Below are positions 1 to 6,256 of a stretch of 6,594 bases of DNA, in pieces; position 1 is the first letter of the stretch; each line of letters opens with the position of its first letter. The DNA is from Bacteroidota bacterium. Its GTDB lineage: Bacteria; Bacteroidota; Bacteroidia; JAADEI01. The notes beneath the pieces were generated by a model. The model did not search any database. It was not told the DNA's origin and saw nothing but the letters and a program-made list of their open reading frames with translations. The stretch covers positions 1 through 6,594 of the forward strand of contig WFXT01000115.1 in the NCBI GenBank assembly GCA_015490475.1. The letters are read 5' to 3'. The position numbers were made by a program, and so were the translations under genes.

Positions 1-589
1 CGTAAGCCTCACCCACAAAAACGGAAAGCTTATAGCCCTCCTTAGTCTCCCAAACCTCATCGATGGCTAATTCACTATCATCATGAACTATGACAAGTAA
101 TCTCGGAAAGGAAGCAGCATTTTGTGTCAAATAGTGTTTAATTTTTAAGGGCTCGTTTACTTTGCCTTTTGCTTCAACTATAACCACAGCGGGACTATAT
201 GCCAGATTAGCCATGGCAAAATACTCACTATCATTGACCAAACCATGCAATTTTTCTCGCAAATGCTCAGGAATATCATCAAACCGGGTATATACACTCA
301 CGTCAACATTTTCAGGCCACTGGGCACCAACTTCAGGATATCCGTTAATGAATGCTATATGTTCATCTCCCGGTTTAATGGATTCTGGCTCTGCTAATTG
401 CAAAGGTTCCTTCAAGTAATTCCATATTGGCGTTTGCCTCCATTCTTCATATTTGGGATGGGGTGGTGGAAGATGTTGCAAAACTTGTTGTGCTCTTTGT
501 TTTATGGAATCAGAAGGTTCGGCAAGCAAATCCACCCATTCTTTGTAAGCCACCTTTTGCTTGGGCGGTCTAACTAATACTGACATCAT
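1..589 (-). CDS. sufD: SufD, Fe-S cluster assembly scaffold subunit (partial, N-terminal 196 codons)
   Basis: I translated this stretch by hand; it is open from an ATG at 589 to the window edge, where the gene is cut, so the C-terminal half is missing. The product has features expected of SufD: an early EEWRQTPIWNYLKE segment (around residues 48-61), the FAMANLAYSPAVVIVEAKGKV stretch (around 127-147) leading into the SufB/SufD beta-helix core, and a LKIKHYL strand. SufD pairs with SufB in the cytosolic SufBC2D scaffold and is needed for iron acquisition and cluster assembly; this role is family knowledge. It starts 9 bp after the sufC stop, so it is surely cotranscribed. Two tandem ATG codons (589 and 586) are both possible starts, and no clear Shine-Dalgarno sequence precedes them. 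Identity rests on these motifs plus position directly after sufB and sufC; the conserved C-terminal region cannot be checked here. Confidence 0.9.
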   Translation of the reverse strand, partial: MMSVLVRPPKQKVAYKEWVDLLAEPSDSIKQRAQQVLQHLPPPHPKYEEWRQTPIWNYLKEPLQLAEPESIKPGDEHIAFINGYPEVGAQWPENVDVSVYTRFDDIPEHLREKLHGLVNDSEYFAMANLAYSPAVVIVEAKGKVNEPLKIKHYLTQNAASFPRLLVIVHDDSELAIDEVWETKEGYKLSVFVGEAY

Positions 590-598
590 CAAAAATTT

Positions 599-1360
599 TT
601 ATGCTTTTACGGATTCCAGAAGCCAATCATACCCTTTTTCTTCAACCTCAAGGGCAAGATTGTAATCTCCAGAACGAACTATTTTCCCATCATAGAGAAT
701 ATGAACCTTTTCAGGCTTAACGTGTTCAAGAATCCTGTAATAGTGTGTAATAAGTAAAAATGCCCTTTCTGGATTTCTCATCTCATTAATATGCTTTGCC
801 ACCAATTTCAAAGCATCAATGTCCAGCCCAGAATCTATCTCATCAAGCACAGCAAACTTTGGCTCCAACAATCGCATCTGCAAAATCTCATTCCTTTTCC
901 TTTCTCCACCACTGAAACCTTCGTTAACGCCCCGATAGATAACTTCCTCTTTGCCAATAATCTCTTTGGCTAATTCCCTTGTTTTGGAAAGAAAACTCAT
1001 TGTATCAACTGGTTCCTGCCCCCGTGCTTCCCGCAATTCATTCAATGCGGTCTTGAGAAATTCAAGCAACGGAACTCCCGGAATTTCAACGGGTGCCTGA
1101 AATGCCAGAAAAATTCCCTTCTGTGCTCGTTCTTCTGGTTCTAATTCAAGAATGTTTTCCCCTTCAAAGAGAACCTCTCCCTCATAAACTTCATAAGCAG
1201 GATGTCCAGCAATTACTTGTGCCAGCGTGCTCTTCCCGGAACCATTAGGTCCCATTATAGCATGTGTCTCCCCGGAATTAATCGTAAGATTAATCCCCTT
1301 AAGGATTTCCTTTCCGTCTATTCCTGCCCTTAAATTCCTGATTTCAACAAGTGGCTTCAT
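599..1360 (-). CDS. sufC: SufC, ABC-type ATPase of the Fe-S cluster assembly complex
   Basis: This 253-residue protein has the usual SufC length and a complete set of ABC ATPase motifs: Walker A GPNGSGKST (residues 37-45), Q-loop FQ (87-88), the SufC-type signature FSGGERKR (149-156), Walker B with the catalytic glutamate in FAVLDEIDSGLD (169-180), and the H-loop histidine at 206 (ITHYY). The signature followed by KRNEILQ and the D-loop context EIDSGLDIDALK are characteristic of SufC rather than of a transporter ATPase. SufC is cytosolic, dimerises on the SufB-SufD pair and couples ATP hydrolysis to opening of the scaffold for cluster assembly (family knowledge). It lies 47 bp downstream of sufB and 9 bp upstream of sufD, the standard gene order. 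A purine-rich AAAGGGAAG just before the ATG is a plausible weak ribosome binding site. No key residue is missing. Confidence 0.97.
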   Translation of the reverse strand: MKPLVEIRNLRAGIDGKEILKGINLTINSGETHAIMGPNGSGKSTLAQVIAGHPAYEVYEGEVLFEGENILELEPEERAQKGIFLAFQAPVEIPGVPLLEFLKTALNELREARGQEPVDTMSFLSKTRELAKEIIGKEEVIYRGVNEGFSGGERKRNEILQMRLLEPKFAVLDEIDSGLDIDALKLVAKHINEMRNPERAFLLITHYYRILEHVKPEKVHILYDGKIVRSGDYNLALEVEEKGYDWLLESVKA

Positions 1361-1407
1361 ACTTCCCTTTTATTTTCCGGTTAAAGTTGCAAATCTTTTT
1401 TCTTAGA

Positions 1408-2868
1408 CTATCCAACACTTCCTTCCAAACTAATGGATAGCAACTTTCTGGCTTCCACGGCAAATTCCATTGGCAGTTGCCTCAAGACTTCCTTGGCAAA
1501 ACCGCTTATGATCAATTCTATTGCTTTCTCTTCATCTAATCCTCGTTGTCTGCAATAGAACAGAATGTCTTCCCCTATCCTACTTGTTGTAGCCTCATGT
1601 TCAGAAACAGCAGTCGGATTTCTCACCTCTATTGAAGGCACAGTGTGTGCCCCACAATTATTACCTATTAACATTGAGTCACATTGTGTATAATTCCTTG
1701 CATTTTCAGCAGATGGTAATATTTTTACCATTCCACGATAAGTGTTATTCCCATATCCAGCAGAGATACCCTTAGAAACAATTCTGCTCCTTGTGTTTTT
1801 ACCAATGTGAATCATTTTAGTTCCTGTGTCTGCCTGCTGCCTCTTGTTTGTTATCGCTACCGAATAGAATTCTGACACAGAATTATCACCTTTTAATATA
1901 GTGCTTGGATATTTCCACGTAATCACAGAACCCACTTCCACCTGAACCCACATTATACGTGAGTTCTTGCCAGCACATAACCCTCGCTTGGTAACAAAAT
2001 TGTAAATGCCACCCCTTCCTTCTTCGTCTCCTGTCCACCAGTTTTGAACTGTGGAATACTTGATTTCTGCACCATCCAGAGCAATTAACTCAACCACTGC
2101 GGCGTGCAACTGATGTTCGTCCCGCATTGGTGCAGTGCACCCCTCCAGATAACTGACATAACTGTTTTTGTCTGCTACAATAAGTGTTCTCTCAAACTGC
2201 CCTGTACGTGCAGCGTTTATACGAAAGTATGTTGACAATTCTATTGGGCATTTCACTCCCGGTGGGACATAAACAAAAGTTCCGTCACTGAAAACAGCAG
2301 CATTTAACGCCGCAAAAAAGTTATCTCCCGGTGGAACAACGGTTCCCAGATATTTTTTAACAAGGTCTGGATGCTCCCTTATTGCTTCTGAAATGGACAT
2401 GAAAATAATGCCCATTTCTTCCAGTTTCTTCCTATATGTAGTGGCAACAGATACACTATCAAGGACAGCATCCACCGCAACCCCCGCCAGTGCCTTCTGC
2501 TCTTCTAATGGAATACCCAACTTTTCAAACATCCTGCGTATCTCAGGGTCCACCTCCTCTAAACTACCATATTTAGGTCTCTTTTTCGGTGCTGCATAAT
2601 AACTTATAGACTGATAGTCAATAGGTGGATAATGGGCGTATGCCCAGTGTGGTTCTTCTCCTCGCTCCCACATAGACTTCCATATTCTGTAGGCTTTCAA
2701 TCTCCATTCAAGCATCCATTCGGGCTCTTCTTTCTTTTCTGATATGTACCGAATAATATCCTCATTAATTCCGGGTGGTGCAACTTCCTCTTCTATTGGT
2801 GCGACGAAGCCCCATTCATAATCTCTGCTAAGAACTTCTTCTATTTCTTTTTGTACTTCTTCAGGCAT
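1408..2868 (-). CDS. sufB: SufB, Fe-S cluster assembly scaffold subunit
   Basis: The product has 486 residues, close to the 495 of E. coli SufB, and carries the highly conserved C-terminal region: SEFYSVAITNKRQQADTGTK (332-351), NYTQCDSMLIGNNCGAHT (392-409), SEHEATTSRIGED (422-434) and a terminal EFAVEARKLLSISLEGSVG. Aligning ungapped from the C-terminus, Cys396 and Glu425 correspond to E. coli Cys405 and Glu434, residues known to be needed for cluster assembly; Cys405 here would match E. coli Cys414. The start is well fixed: an in-frame TGA lies two codons upstream of the ATG (2874-2872). SufB is the main sulfur-accepting scaffold in the SufBC2D complex and receives persulfide from SufS/SufE or SufU-type partners, none of which is in this window; sufS could follow sufD beyond the left edge. 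The gene leads the operon and has its own candidate promoter in the 89-bp gap behind it. Confidence 0.97.
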   Translation of the reverse strand: MPEEVQKEIEEVLSRDYEWGFVAPIEEEVAPPGINEDIIRYISEKKEEPEWMLEWRLKAYRIWKSMWERGEEPHWAYAHYPPIDYQSISYYAAPKKRPKYGSLEEVDPEIRRMFEKLGIPLEEQKALAGVAVDAVLDSVSVATTYRKKLEEMGIIFMSISEAIREHPDLVKKYLGTVVPPGDNFFAALNAAVFSDGTFVYVPPGVKCPIELSTYFRINAARTGQFERTLIVADKNSYVSYLEGCTAPMRDEHQLHAAVVELIALDGAEIKYSTVQNWWTGDEEGRGGIYNFVTKRGLCAGKNSRIMWVQVEVGSVITWKYPSTILKGDNSVSEFYSVAITNKRQQADTGTKMIHIGKNTRSRIVSKGISAGYGNNTYRGMVKILPSAENARNYTQCDSMLIGNNCGAHTVPSIEVRNPTAVSEHEATTSRIGEDILFYCRQRGLDEEKAIELIISGFAKEVLRQLPMEFAVEARKLLSISLEGSVG

Positions 2869-2887
2869 GCCTCAAAATTTAGATGCA

Positions 2888-2900
2888 GTCTAAATTAGAC
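2888..2900. promoter_or_regulatory. Palindrome in the sufB leader, possible operator
   Basis: A perfect 6-bp inverted repeat, GTCTAA and TTAGAC around one central base, lies 20 bp upstream of the sufB ATG and just downstream of the predicted transcription start. It overlaps a second perfect inverted repeat at 2876-2896 (arms AATTTAGA and TCTAAATT, 5-nt loop). Suf operons are often regulated by Fe-S-sensing Rrf2-family or iron-responsive repressors, so an operator here is reasonable, but I cannot match the sequence to a named consensus. The longer repeat could instead act as an mRNA hairpin. Confidence 0.4.
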
Positions 2901-2913
2901 AACCTCCCTTTTA

Positions 2914-2944
2914 CAAAATTAGTTCCAAAATTTTTATGACAAAA
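2914..2944 (-). promoter_or_regulatory. Candidate Bacteroidota-type promoter of the sufBCD operon
   Basis: Read on the minus strand, TAATTTTG (2921-2914) matches the Bacteroidota -7 consensus TAnnTTTG exactly. A TTTTG (2944-2940) lies 18 bp upstream, close to the usual 19-21 bp spacing for the -33 TTTG element. Transcription would begin near 2907, giving a leader of roughly 40 nt before the sufB ATG. The location in the only gap between the porT-like gene and sufB fits. The site is read from the sequence only. Confidence 0.55.
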
Positions 2945-2948
2945 GTCA
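2937..2948. promoter_or_regulatory. Inverted repeat over the suf -33 element
   Basis: TGAC, four A bases, GTCA form a perfect inverted repeat. On the minus strand it reads TTGAC-N4-GTCAT, which resembles the symmetric TTGAY-N4-RTCAA sites of Crp/Fnr-family regulators in all but the last position. It covers the candidate -33 promoter element, where a bound repressor would block the polymerase. Short repeats of this size also arise by chance. Confidence 0.25.
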
Positions 2949-2957
2949 ATTATCAAA

Positions 2958-3632
2958 CTACTCAAAATGGAAGCTAATGTAGAACCCACGATTATACAAA
3001 GCCTCCAAAACTCGTGTATAAGGACTGTTGGTCTCCCGCACATAAACATTGCGAAGCCCACGATGCCACTTAAATTCAATACCCAGTGTAAAGGTATTAA
3101 GGATAAACTCAACAGCCACTCCATACTCCAGTGCTATATCCCACGGTTGCACCTTAACAAGTCCGGGGGCTTGCCTGACCTCTGCATTAGACAGCATATC
3201 ATAAGTAACATTAACCCCTCCCAGCGCTATGTACCTAACACCATTTATAATATCAGACCGTAGGTAAAATATCAACGGTGCCATTGCATATGTAGATTGA
3301 ACCCGCTTTTTAACTGTTCGTTCTCCCCACATTTCATAATACAATATGTGGTCAGCAAGCACAACAGTAGGAAGTAGCCTCAAATGTAAATACTTATTAA
3401 ACTGCACATTAGCAAGGATTCCTATGTGGAGTCCTGGACCTGTGCGTGTGTCAACCATCTTGACACTATCGTCATATCTGAGTTGTAAAGAGGGCTCAAT
3501 GGCATATCTCTGTGCATTAACTCCAAGGATAATGCCAAAGTGTATCCATCCCCATTCGTAAGCATTACCAAAGAATTGTGCATTAGCAGTGAAATGACAC
3601 ACTAAAACCAGAATTACTACTCCTGCTCGCAT
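2958..3632 (-). CDS. porT: PorT-like outer-membrane beta-barrel protein (type IX secretion/gliding family)
   Basis: The 224-residue product begins with a typical signal peptide (Met-Arg, hydrophobic core GVVILVLV, likely cleavage after ANA at residues 16-18). The mature part shows alternating hydrophobic strands and ends in an aromatic-rich FYISFHFE. The pattern HFGIILGVN near the start, GPGLHIGILANVQFNKYLHLRLLPT in the first third, a YIALGGVNVTYDM strand and the C-terminal SFHFE fit my recollection of PorT, an outer-membrane beta-barrel needed for type IX secretion in Porphyromonas and for gliding in flavobacteria. The only Cys precedes a non-lipobox context, so it is not a lipoprotein. A TTG at 3638 could also start the frame, but the ATG at 3632 gives a cleaner signal peptide; an in-frame TAA lies a short way upstream. 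It precedes sufB by 89 bp on the same strand. The barrel nature is firmer than the exact family; a generic PorT-fold barrel of other function is the alternative. Confidence 0.75.
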   Translation of the reverse strand: MRAGVVILVLVCHFTANAQFFGNAYEWGWIHFGIILGVNAQRYAIEPSLQLRYDDSVKMVDTRTGPGLHIGILANVQFNKYLHLRLLPTVVLADHILYYEMWGERTVKKRVQSTYAMAPLIFYLRSDIINGVRYIALGGVNVTYDMLSNAEVRQAPGLVKVQPWDIALEYGVAVEFILNTFTLGIEFKWHRGLRNVYVRETNSPYTRVLEALYNRGFYISFHFE

Positions 3633-3695
3633 ATTCAAGGAACAAACGCATTACGCAAGCCTTTTATTAATTTGAAAGCCTTTAACAACAGATTG
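3633..3695. promoter_or_regulatory. Divergent intergenic region between the porT-like gene and thiI
   Basis: These 63 bp separate the two divergent start codons and must hold both promoters unless they lie inside the coding regions. On the plus strand TTAATTTG (3667-3674) and on the minus strand TGCGTTTG (3649-3642) each match the Bacteroidota -7 consensus TAnnTTTG at 7 of the 8 positions (the two n positions counted as free). Neither has a clear -33 partner. The plus-strand site overlaps a possible TTG start of thiI, which is one reason to prefer the downstream ATG. Confidence 0.3.
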
Positions 3696-5162
3696 ATGAT
3701 GATAGAAGGCAGGTCAGTATGGCTTGTGAGGTATGCAGGCGAAGTGGGAACCAAAGACAGGAAAACTCGGTGGCGTATTATACAACGTCTGAAAGATAAC
3801 ATTGAATTTGCCCTTCAAAAGCACAACATCAATGCCCAAGTGGAAGCATTTTGGGAACATATTCGGATATACACAGAACAGGATATTTCAGACATCCTAA
3901 AAAGAATTTTTGGTATAGCAAATTTTTCCTACGCCGTTCATTATCCTCTGCCAGAGAACAAAGAAGATATAATTACGCTCGGCAAAGAATTTTTTAAGGA
4001 TAAGATTTCTGGTAAGAAATATGCAGTAAGGGTCAAGGGTAAAAAGAAGGGCTTTTCAGGCACGGTCATAGAGCGGAAACTTGGTGAAGCCCTCTTCCCT
4101 TTTGGGTCAGGAGTTGACCTGACCGATCCTGAAATAACCTGCTATATTGAAATCCGTGGCGATAACCTTTTTCTCTATTACCACAAGGAAGAAGGACTAA
4201 GGGGACATCCCATAGGTTCACAAGGCAGAGTAATACTGCTTTTTTCTGGTGGCATTGATTCTCCCGTAGCAGGATGGCTATTGTGGCGTGCTGGCTTACA
4301 TATTGACTTTGTTTATTTTGACCTTGGTGGTGAAGACCAGAAGCGGGATATGATAAAAACGTTGAAGTTTTTGTACGACCAATTTGGCTATGGCAATAAA
4401 GGAAATTTGCACATAATTCCATTTACTCCTGTTATTGCAGAGATATTAAAATGCAGACCATATTATCAAAACATGCTTTTAAAGTACTTCTTCTACAGGG
4501 GTGCAGAACTTTTAGCAAAAGAATTAAAGGTTTCTGCTTTTGCCACTGGCGAAGCACTCGGGCAGGTCTCTACACAAACTCTGATTAACATTTCCACCCT
4601 TGACAGATTAACACCACTTTTAGTTATTCGTCCCCTTTTCGTTATGGAAAAAGAAGAAATAAAGCGTTTGAGTCAGCAAATAGGAACCTATGAACTTGCC
4701 TACACAGGAAAAGAATATTGTGCCTTGGCAACTAAACAGGTGGGCACGGCAATACCCTATGAAGACCTTATCAAGGAAGCCCTGCGATGCAATACAGAGC
4801 CCTTTATAGAAGCCCTTGCCAACCGTGAAACAATATCCCTTGACCAACTGGAAGATGTTCTGAAAACCCTTGAATCACAAGAAACCCATCTCTCAATACC
4901 TAAGGATGCCGAAATTATTGACTTGAGAACTCCGTCTGAATTTGAGCGATGGCACATACCAGGCAGCAAAAACATTCCTTTCACTGAAGCATGGACTCAA
5001 TTTCCTTTGTGGGATAAAGGCAAAAAATATTTCCTTGTGTGCTCTGAAGGAATGGCGTCTGCTCTGTTGGCTCATCACATGAAACAGGAAGGGTTTGATG
5101 TTGACCATCTGGAAGGGGGCATACAAGCCTTGATACAAAAGGAACATGAACAACAGGCTTAG
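3696..5162 (+). CDS. thiI: ThiI, tRNA 4-thiouridine sulfurtransferase with C-terminal rhodanese domain
   Basis: From the ATG at 3696 the protein has 488 residues, near the 482 of E. coli ThiI. In order: an N-terminal ferredoxin-like part with VRYAGEVGTKDRKTR, a THUMP domain (about 55-160), a PP-loop ATP-binding motif SGGIDS (184-189), the ATGEALGQVSTQTL segment, a conserved cysteine in GKEYCALATK (Cys342, like E. coli Cys344), and a rhodanese domain (about 400-484) with catalytic loop CSEGMAS starting at Cys449, like E. coli Cys456. ThiI activates U8 of tRNA with ATP and transfers sulfur from a cysteine desulfurase persulfide to make 4-thiouridine; in some bacteria the rhodanese domain also supplies sulfur for the thiamine thiazole. 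No other thiamine gene is visible. A TTG at 3672 would add eight residues, but comparison with Bacillus-type ThiI, where VRYGE lies about ten residues in, favours the ATG (3696 or 3699). No clear Shine-Dalgarno sequence is seen. Its end overlaps the convergent tonB-like gene by 4 bp. Confidence 0.95.
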   Translation: MMIEGRSVWLVRYAGEVGTKDRKTRWRIIQRLKDNIEFALQKHNINAQVEAFWEHIRIYTEQDISDILKRIFGIANFSYAVHYPLPENKEDIITLGKEFFKDKISGKKYAVRVKGKKKGFSGTVIERKLGEALFPFGSGVDLTDPEITCYIEIRGDNLFLYYHKEEGLRGHPIGSQGRVILLFSGGIDSPVAGWLLWRAGLHIDFVYFDLGGEDQKRDMIKTLKFLYDQFGYGNKGNLHIIPFTPVIAEILKCRPYYQNMLLKYFFYRGAELLAKELKVSAFATGEALGQVSTQTLINISTLDRLTPLLVIRPLFVMEKEEIKRLSQQIGTYELAYTGKEYCALATKQVGTAIPYEDLIKEALRCNTEPFIEALANRETISLDQLEDVLKTLESQETHLSIPKDAEIIDLRTPSEFERWHIPGSKNIPFTEAWTQFPLWDKGKKYFLVCSEGMASALLAHHMKQEGFDVDHLEGGIQALIQKEHEQQA

Positions 5163-5974
5163 TTAACTTCCACTTTTATTGGCAAGATAAAATAAACCCT
5201 CACAGGACGCCCTTGTTGCTTGCTCGGCTTCCATCTCGGCATGATACTAATCACCCTTTCTGCTTCTTTATTTGCATATGGACAGTCAACTCCCTTAATC
5301 ACCGTTGGCATAGAAACAGAACCATCTTTCTCAACAATAAACCTAACGTAAATAGTGCCTTCACTTACTTTATCAAAACATTCCAAAGGAAAATGATAGT
5401 TTTTTGATATAAACATAATTAACGAGTCTTCACCACCAGGAAATTCAGGCATTTCTTCAACAATAGGAAAAGGGTCTTCATCACCTTCATTACCATCAAT
5501 AATTGGTGGGGGACCCAGTTTAGACACATCAATGTCATCTGGTTCCACCGTTGGAAACTCTTTATCTTCTGGTTTATTATTATTATCATCCACTTCCGTT
5601 ATATTTGCGTTTTCTCGTTTTATCTCTTTGTCTATCTCATGCTTGGGCGGTTCTGGTTTTTCATGCCTTGTAGCAGGGGGCATCATAATTTCCACAGGTT
5701 CTGGAGTCCATGATATTTTTTCTTGATCTGGAATTTCTATCCTTTCATATACGATGAAGTTGAACAAAAACAACAATGCAGAAAATGTGATAATGAAGCC
5801 CAGTTTCAGGGCAATGCCCTGATACCTGTCCATTTCTCTTGCTTCCGTCAGAGGCTCGTCAACAAATCCTCTGCCCAGCAAATTCCTCATCATTAGCCCA
5901 AGCAAGACGGCAACCAAAACTGTTATGCCAAAGGTTAAAAATGCCACCGTAACAAAACTCACCAACACAATCAT
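5159..5974 (-). CDS. TonB-family energy transducer with an extra N-terminal membrane segment
   Basis: The C-terminal domain (about residues 175-269) is a clear Bacteroidota TonB_C type: EMPEFPGGEDSLIMFISKNYHFP, GTIYVRFIVEKDGSV, MPRWKPSKQQGRPVRVYFILPIKVEV. Such proteins span the periplasm and pass proton-motive energy from ExbB/ExbD to outer-membrane TonB-dependent receptors; no exbB, exbD or receptor gene is in the window. The middle (about 83-170) is Pro- and charge-rich, as expected of the periplasmic linker. Membrane segments lie at about 2-28 and 56-76. Standard TonB has only one, matching the second here. The connecting loop holds Arg30, Arg35, Arg46, Arg50 and Lys57, so it should be cytoplasmic, with both ends periplasmic. 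The ATG at 5974 is the first possible start, since an in-frame TAA is three codons upstream, and AAGGAG lies two bases before it, a short spacing. An internal ATG at 5833 (residue 48) would give a classical 224-residue TonB. Substrate unknown. Confidence 0.88.
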   Translation of the reverse strand: MIVLVSFVTVAFLTFGITVLVAVLLGLMMRNLLGRGFVDEPLTEAREMDRYQGIALKLGFIITFSALLFLFNFIVYERIEIPDQEKISWTPEPVEIMMPPATRHEKPEPPKHEIDKEIKRENANITEVDDNNNKPEDKEFPTVEPDDIDVSKLGPPPIIDGNEGDEDPFPIVEEMPEFPGGEDSLIMFISKNYHFPLECFDKVSEGTIYVRFIVEKDGSVSMPTVIKGVDCPYANKEAERVISIMPRWKPSKQQGRPVRVYFILPIKVEVN

Positions 5975-5976
5975 GG

Positions 5977-5982
5977 CTCCTT
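5977..5982 (-). promoter_or_regulatory. Ribosome binding site supporting the upstream tonB-like start
   Basis: AAGGAG on the minus strand sits two bases before the ATG at 5974. The spacing is shorter than the usual 5-9 bases, but it is one of the better Shine-Dalgarno matches in the window. It favours the long form with two membrane segments over the internal ATG at 5833, which is preceded only by a weaker AAGAGAA. Confidence 0.4.
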
Positions 5983-6212
5983 ATTTTAAATGTTTATCAC
6001 GACACCTACTTTGGGTAAGCAAACAGCGTGCCTTAACCACCAAATAAGCAGATAGCATTTGTTACCAGCAACTTTTCAGGCTCTTCAAATAAGAATGACA
6101 CTAAAAGAGACTCTTAACCAAGCCATAACCATATGTCTTCGCAATTCAGGAACTACATAAGACAAAAAACTGTGCATTCCTTCTCTCATTAACCCATTTT
6201 CTCAAAATGTTT
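5983..6212. other. Intergenic stretch with no recognisable gene
   Basis: This AT-leaning stretch lies between the divergent tonB-like gene and the short (CA)-containing frame. I see no substantial open frame, no tRNA and no exact TAnnTTTG element pointing toward the tonB-like gene. The only structure noticed is a small palindrome at 6105-6115 (AAGAG and CTCTT around one base). It presumably contains the tonB-like promoter and leader. Confidence 0.5.
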
Positions 6213-6220
6213 TATATTTG
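6213..6220 (+). promoter_or_regulatory. Bacteroidota-type -7 promoter element (TATATTTG)
   Basis: TATATTTG matches TAnnTTTG exactly and sits in a typical TTTTATATTTGCA context. No good TTTG is present 19-21 bp upstream, so the -33 element is weak or absent. Transcription would start near 6227, about 30 nt before the ATG at 6257, which fits the ribosome binding site and short frame that follow. Confidence 0.5.
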
Positions 6221-6256
6221 CATTCAGAAACCGGGCGGATGATAAGAGGGGCTAAC

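Noticed and set aside
162..419. 85-codon plus-strand open frame
   Set aside because: It is antisense to the well-supported sufD frame, and its translation has no recognisable features.
791..973. 60-codon plus-strand open frame
   Set aside because: It lies wholly antisense within sufC, across the Walker B and signature region, and is a shadow.
2393..2599. 68-codon plus-strand open frame
   Set aside because: It lies wholly antisense within sufB with no initiation signal or family features.
2879..3124. 81-codon minus-strand frame with hydrophobic stretches, ending in the suf leader
   Set aside because: It overlaps the porT-like gene in another frame. Its hydrophobic look comes from the beta-strand codons of the real gene. 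Its last codons cross the suf promoter, which would be odd for a coding region.
2967..3561. Two plus-strand frames (98 and 71 codons) antisense to the porT-like gene
   Set aside because: The minus-strand gene has a signal peptide, a barrel pattern and a family-like C-terminus; these antisense frames show nothing.
2958..3632. PorT-like protein considered as a lipoprotein because of a Cys in the signal region
   Set aside because: The residue before the Cys is Val, which does not fit a lipobox, and a good type I cleavage site (ANA before Q) follows.
4066..5153. Four minus-strand frames antisense to thiI
   Set aside because: thiI is continuous through this stretch with all its catalytic motifs; the antisense translations are Cys/Phe/Ser-rich without a family signature.
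5213..5726. Two plus-strand frames of 64 codons inside the tonB-like gene
   Set aside because: They are antisense to the TonB C-terminal domain and its linker; the Ser-rich translation is the complement of acidic and Pro codons.
6105..6115. Small palindrome AAGAG-A-CTCTT as a terminator
   Set aside because: The arms are only 5 bp, AT-rich, and no T-run follows on either strand; likely chance.
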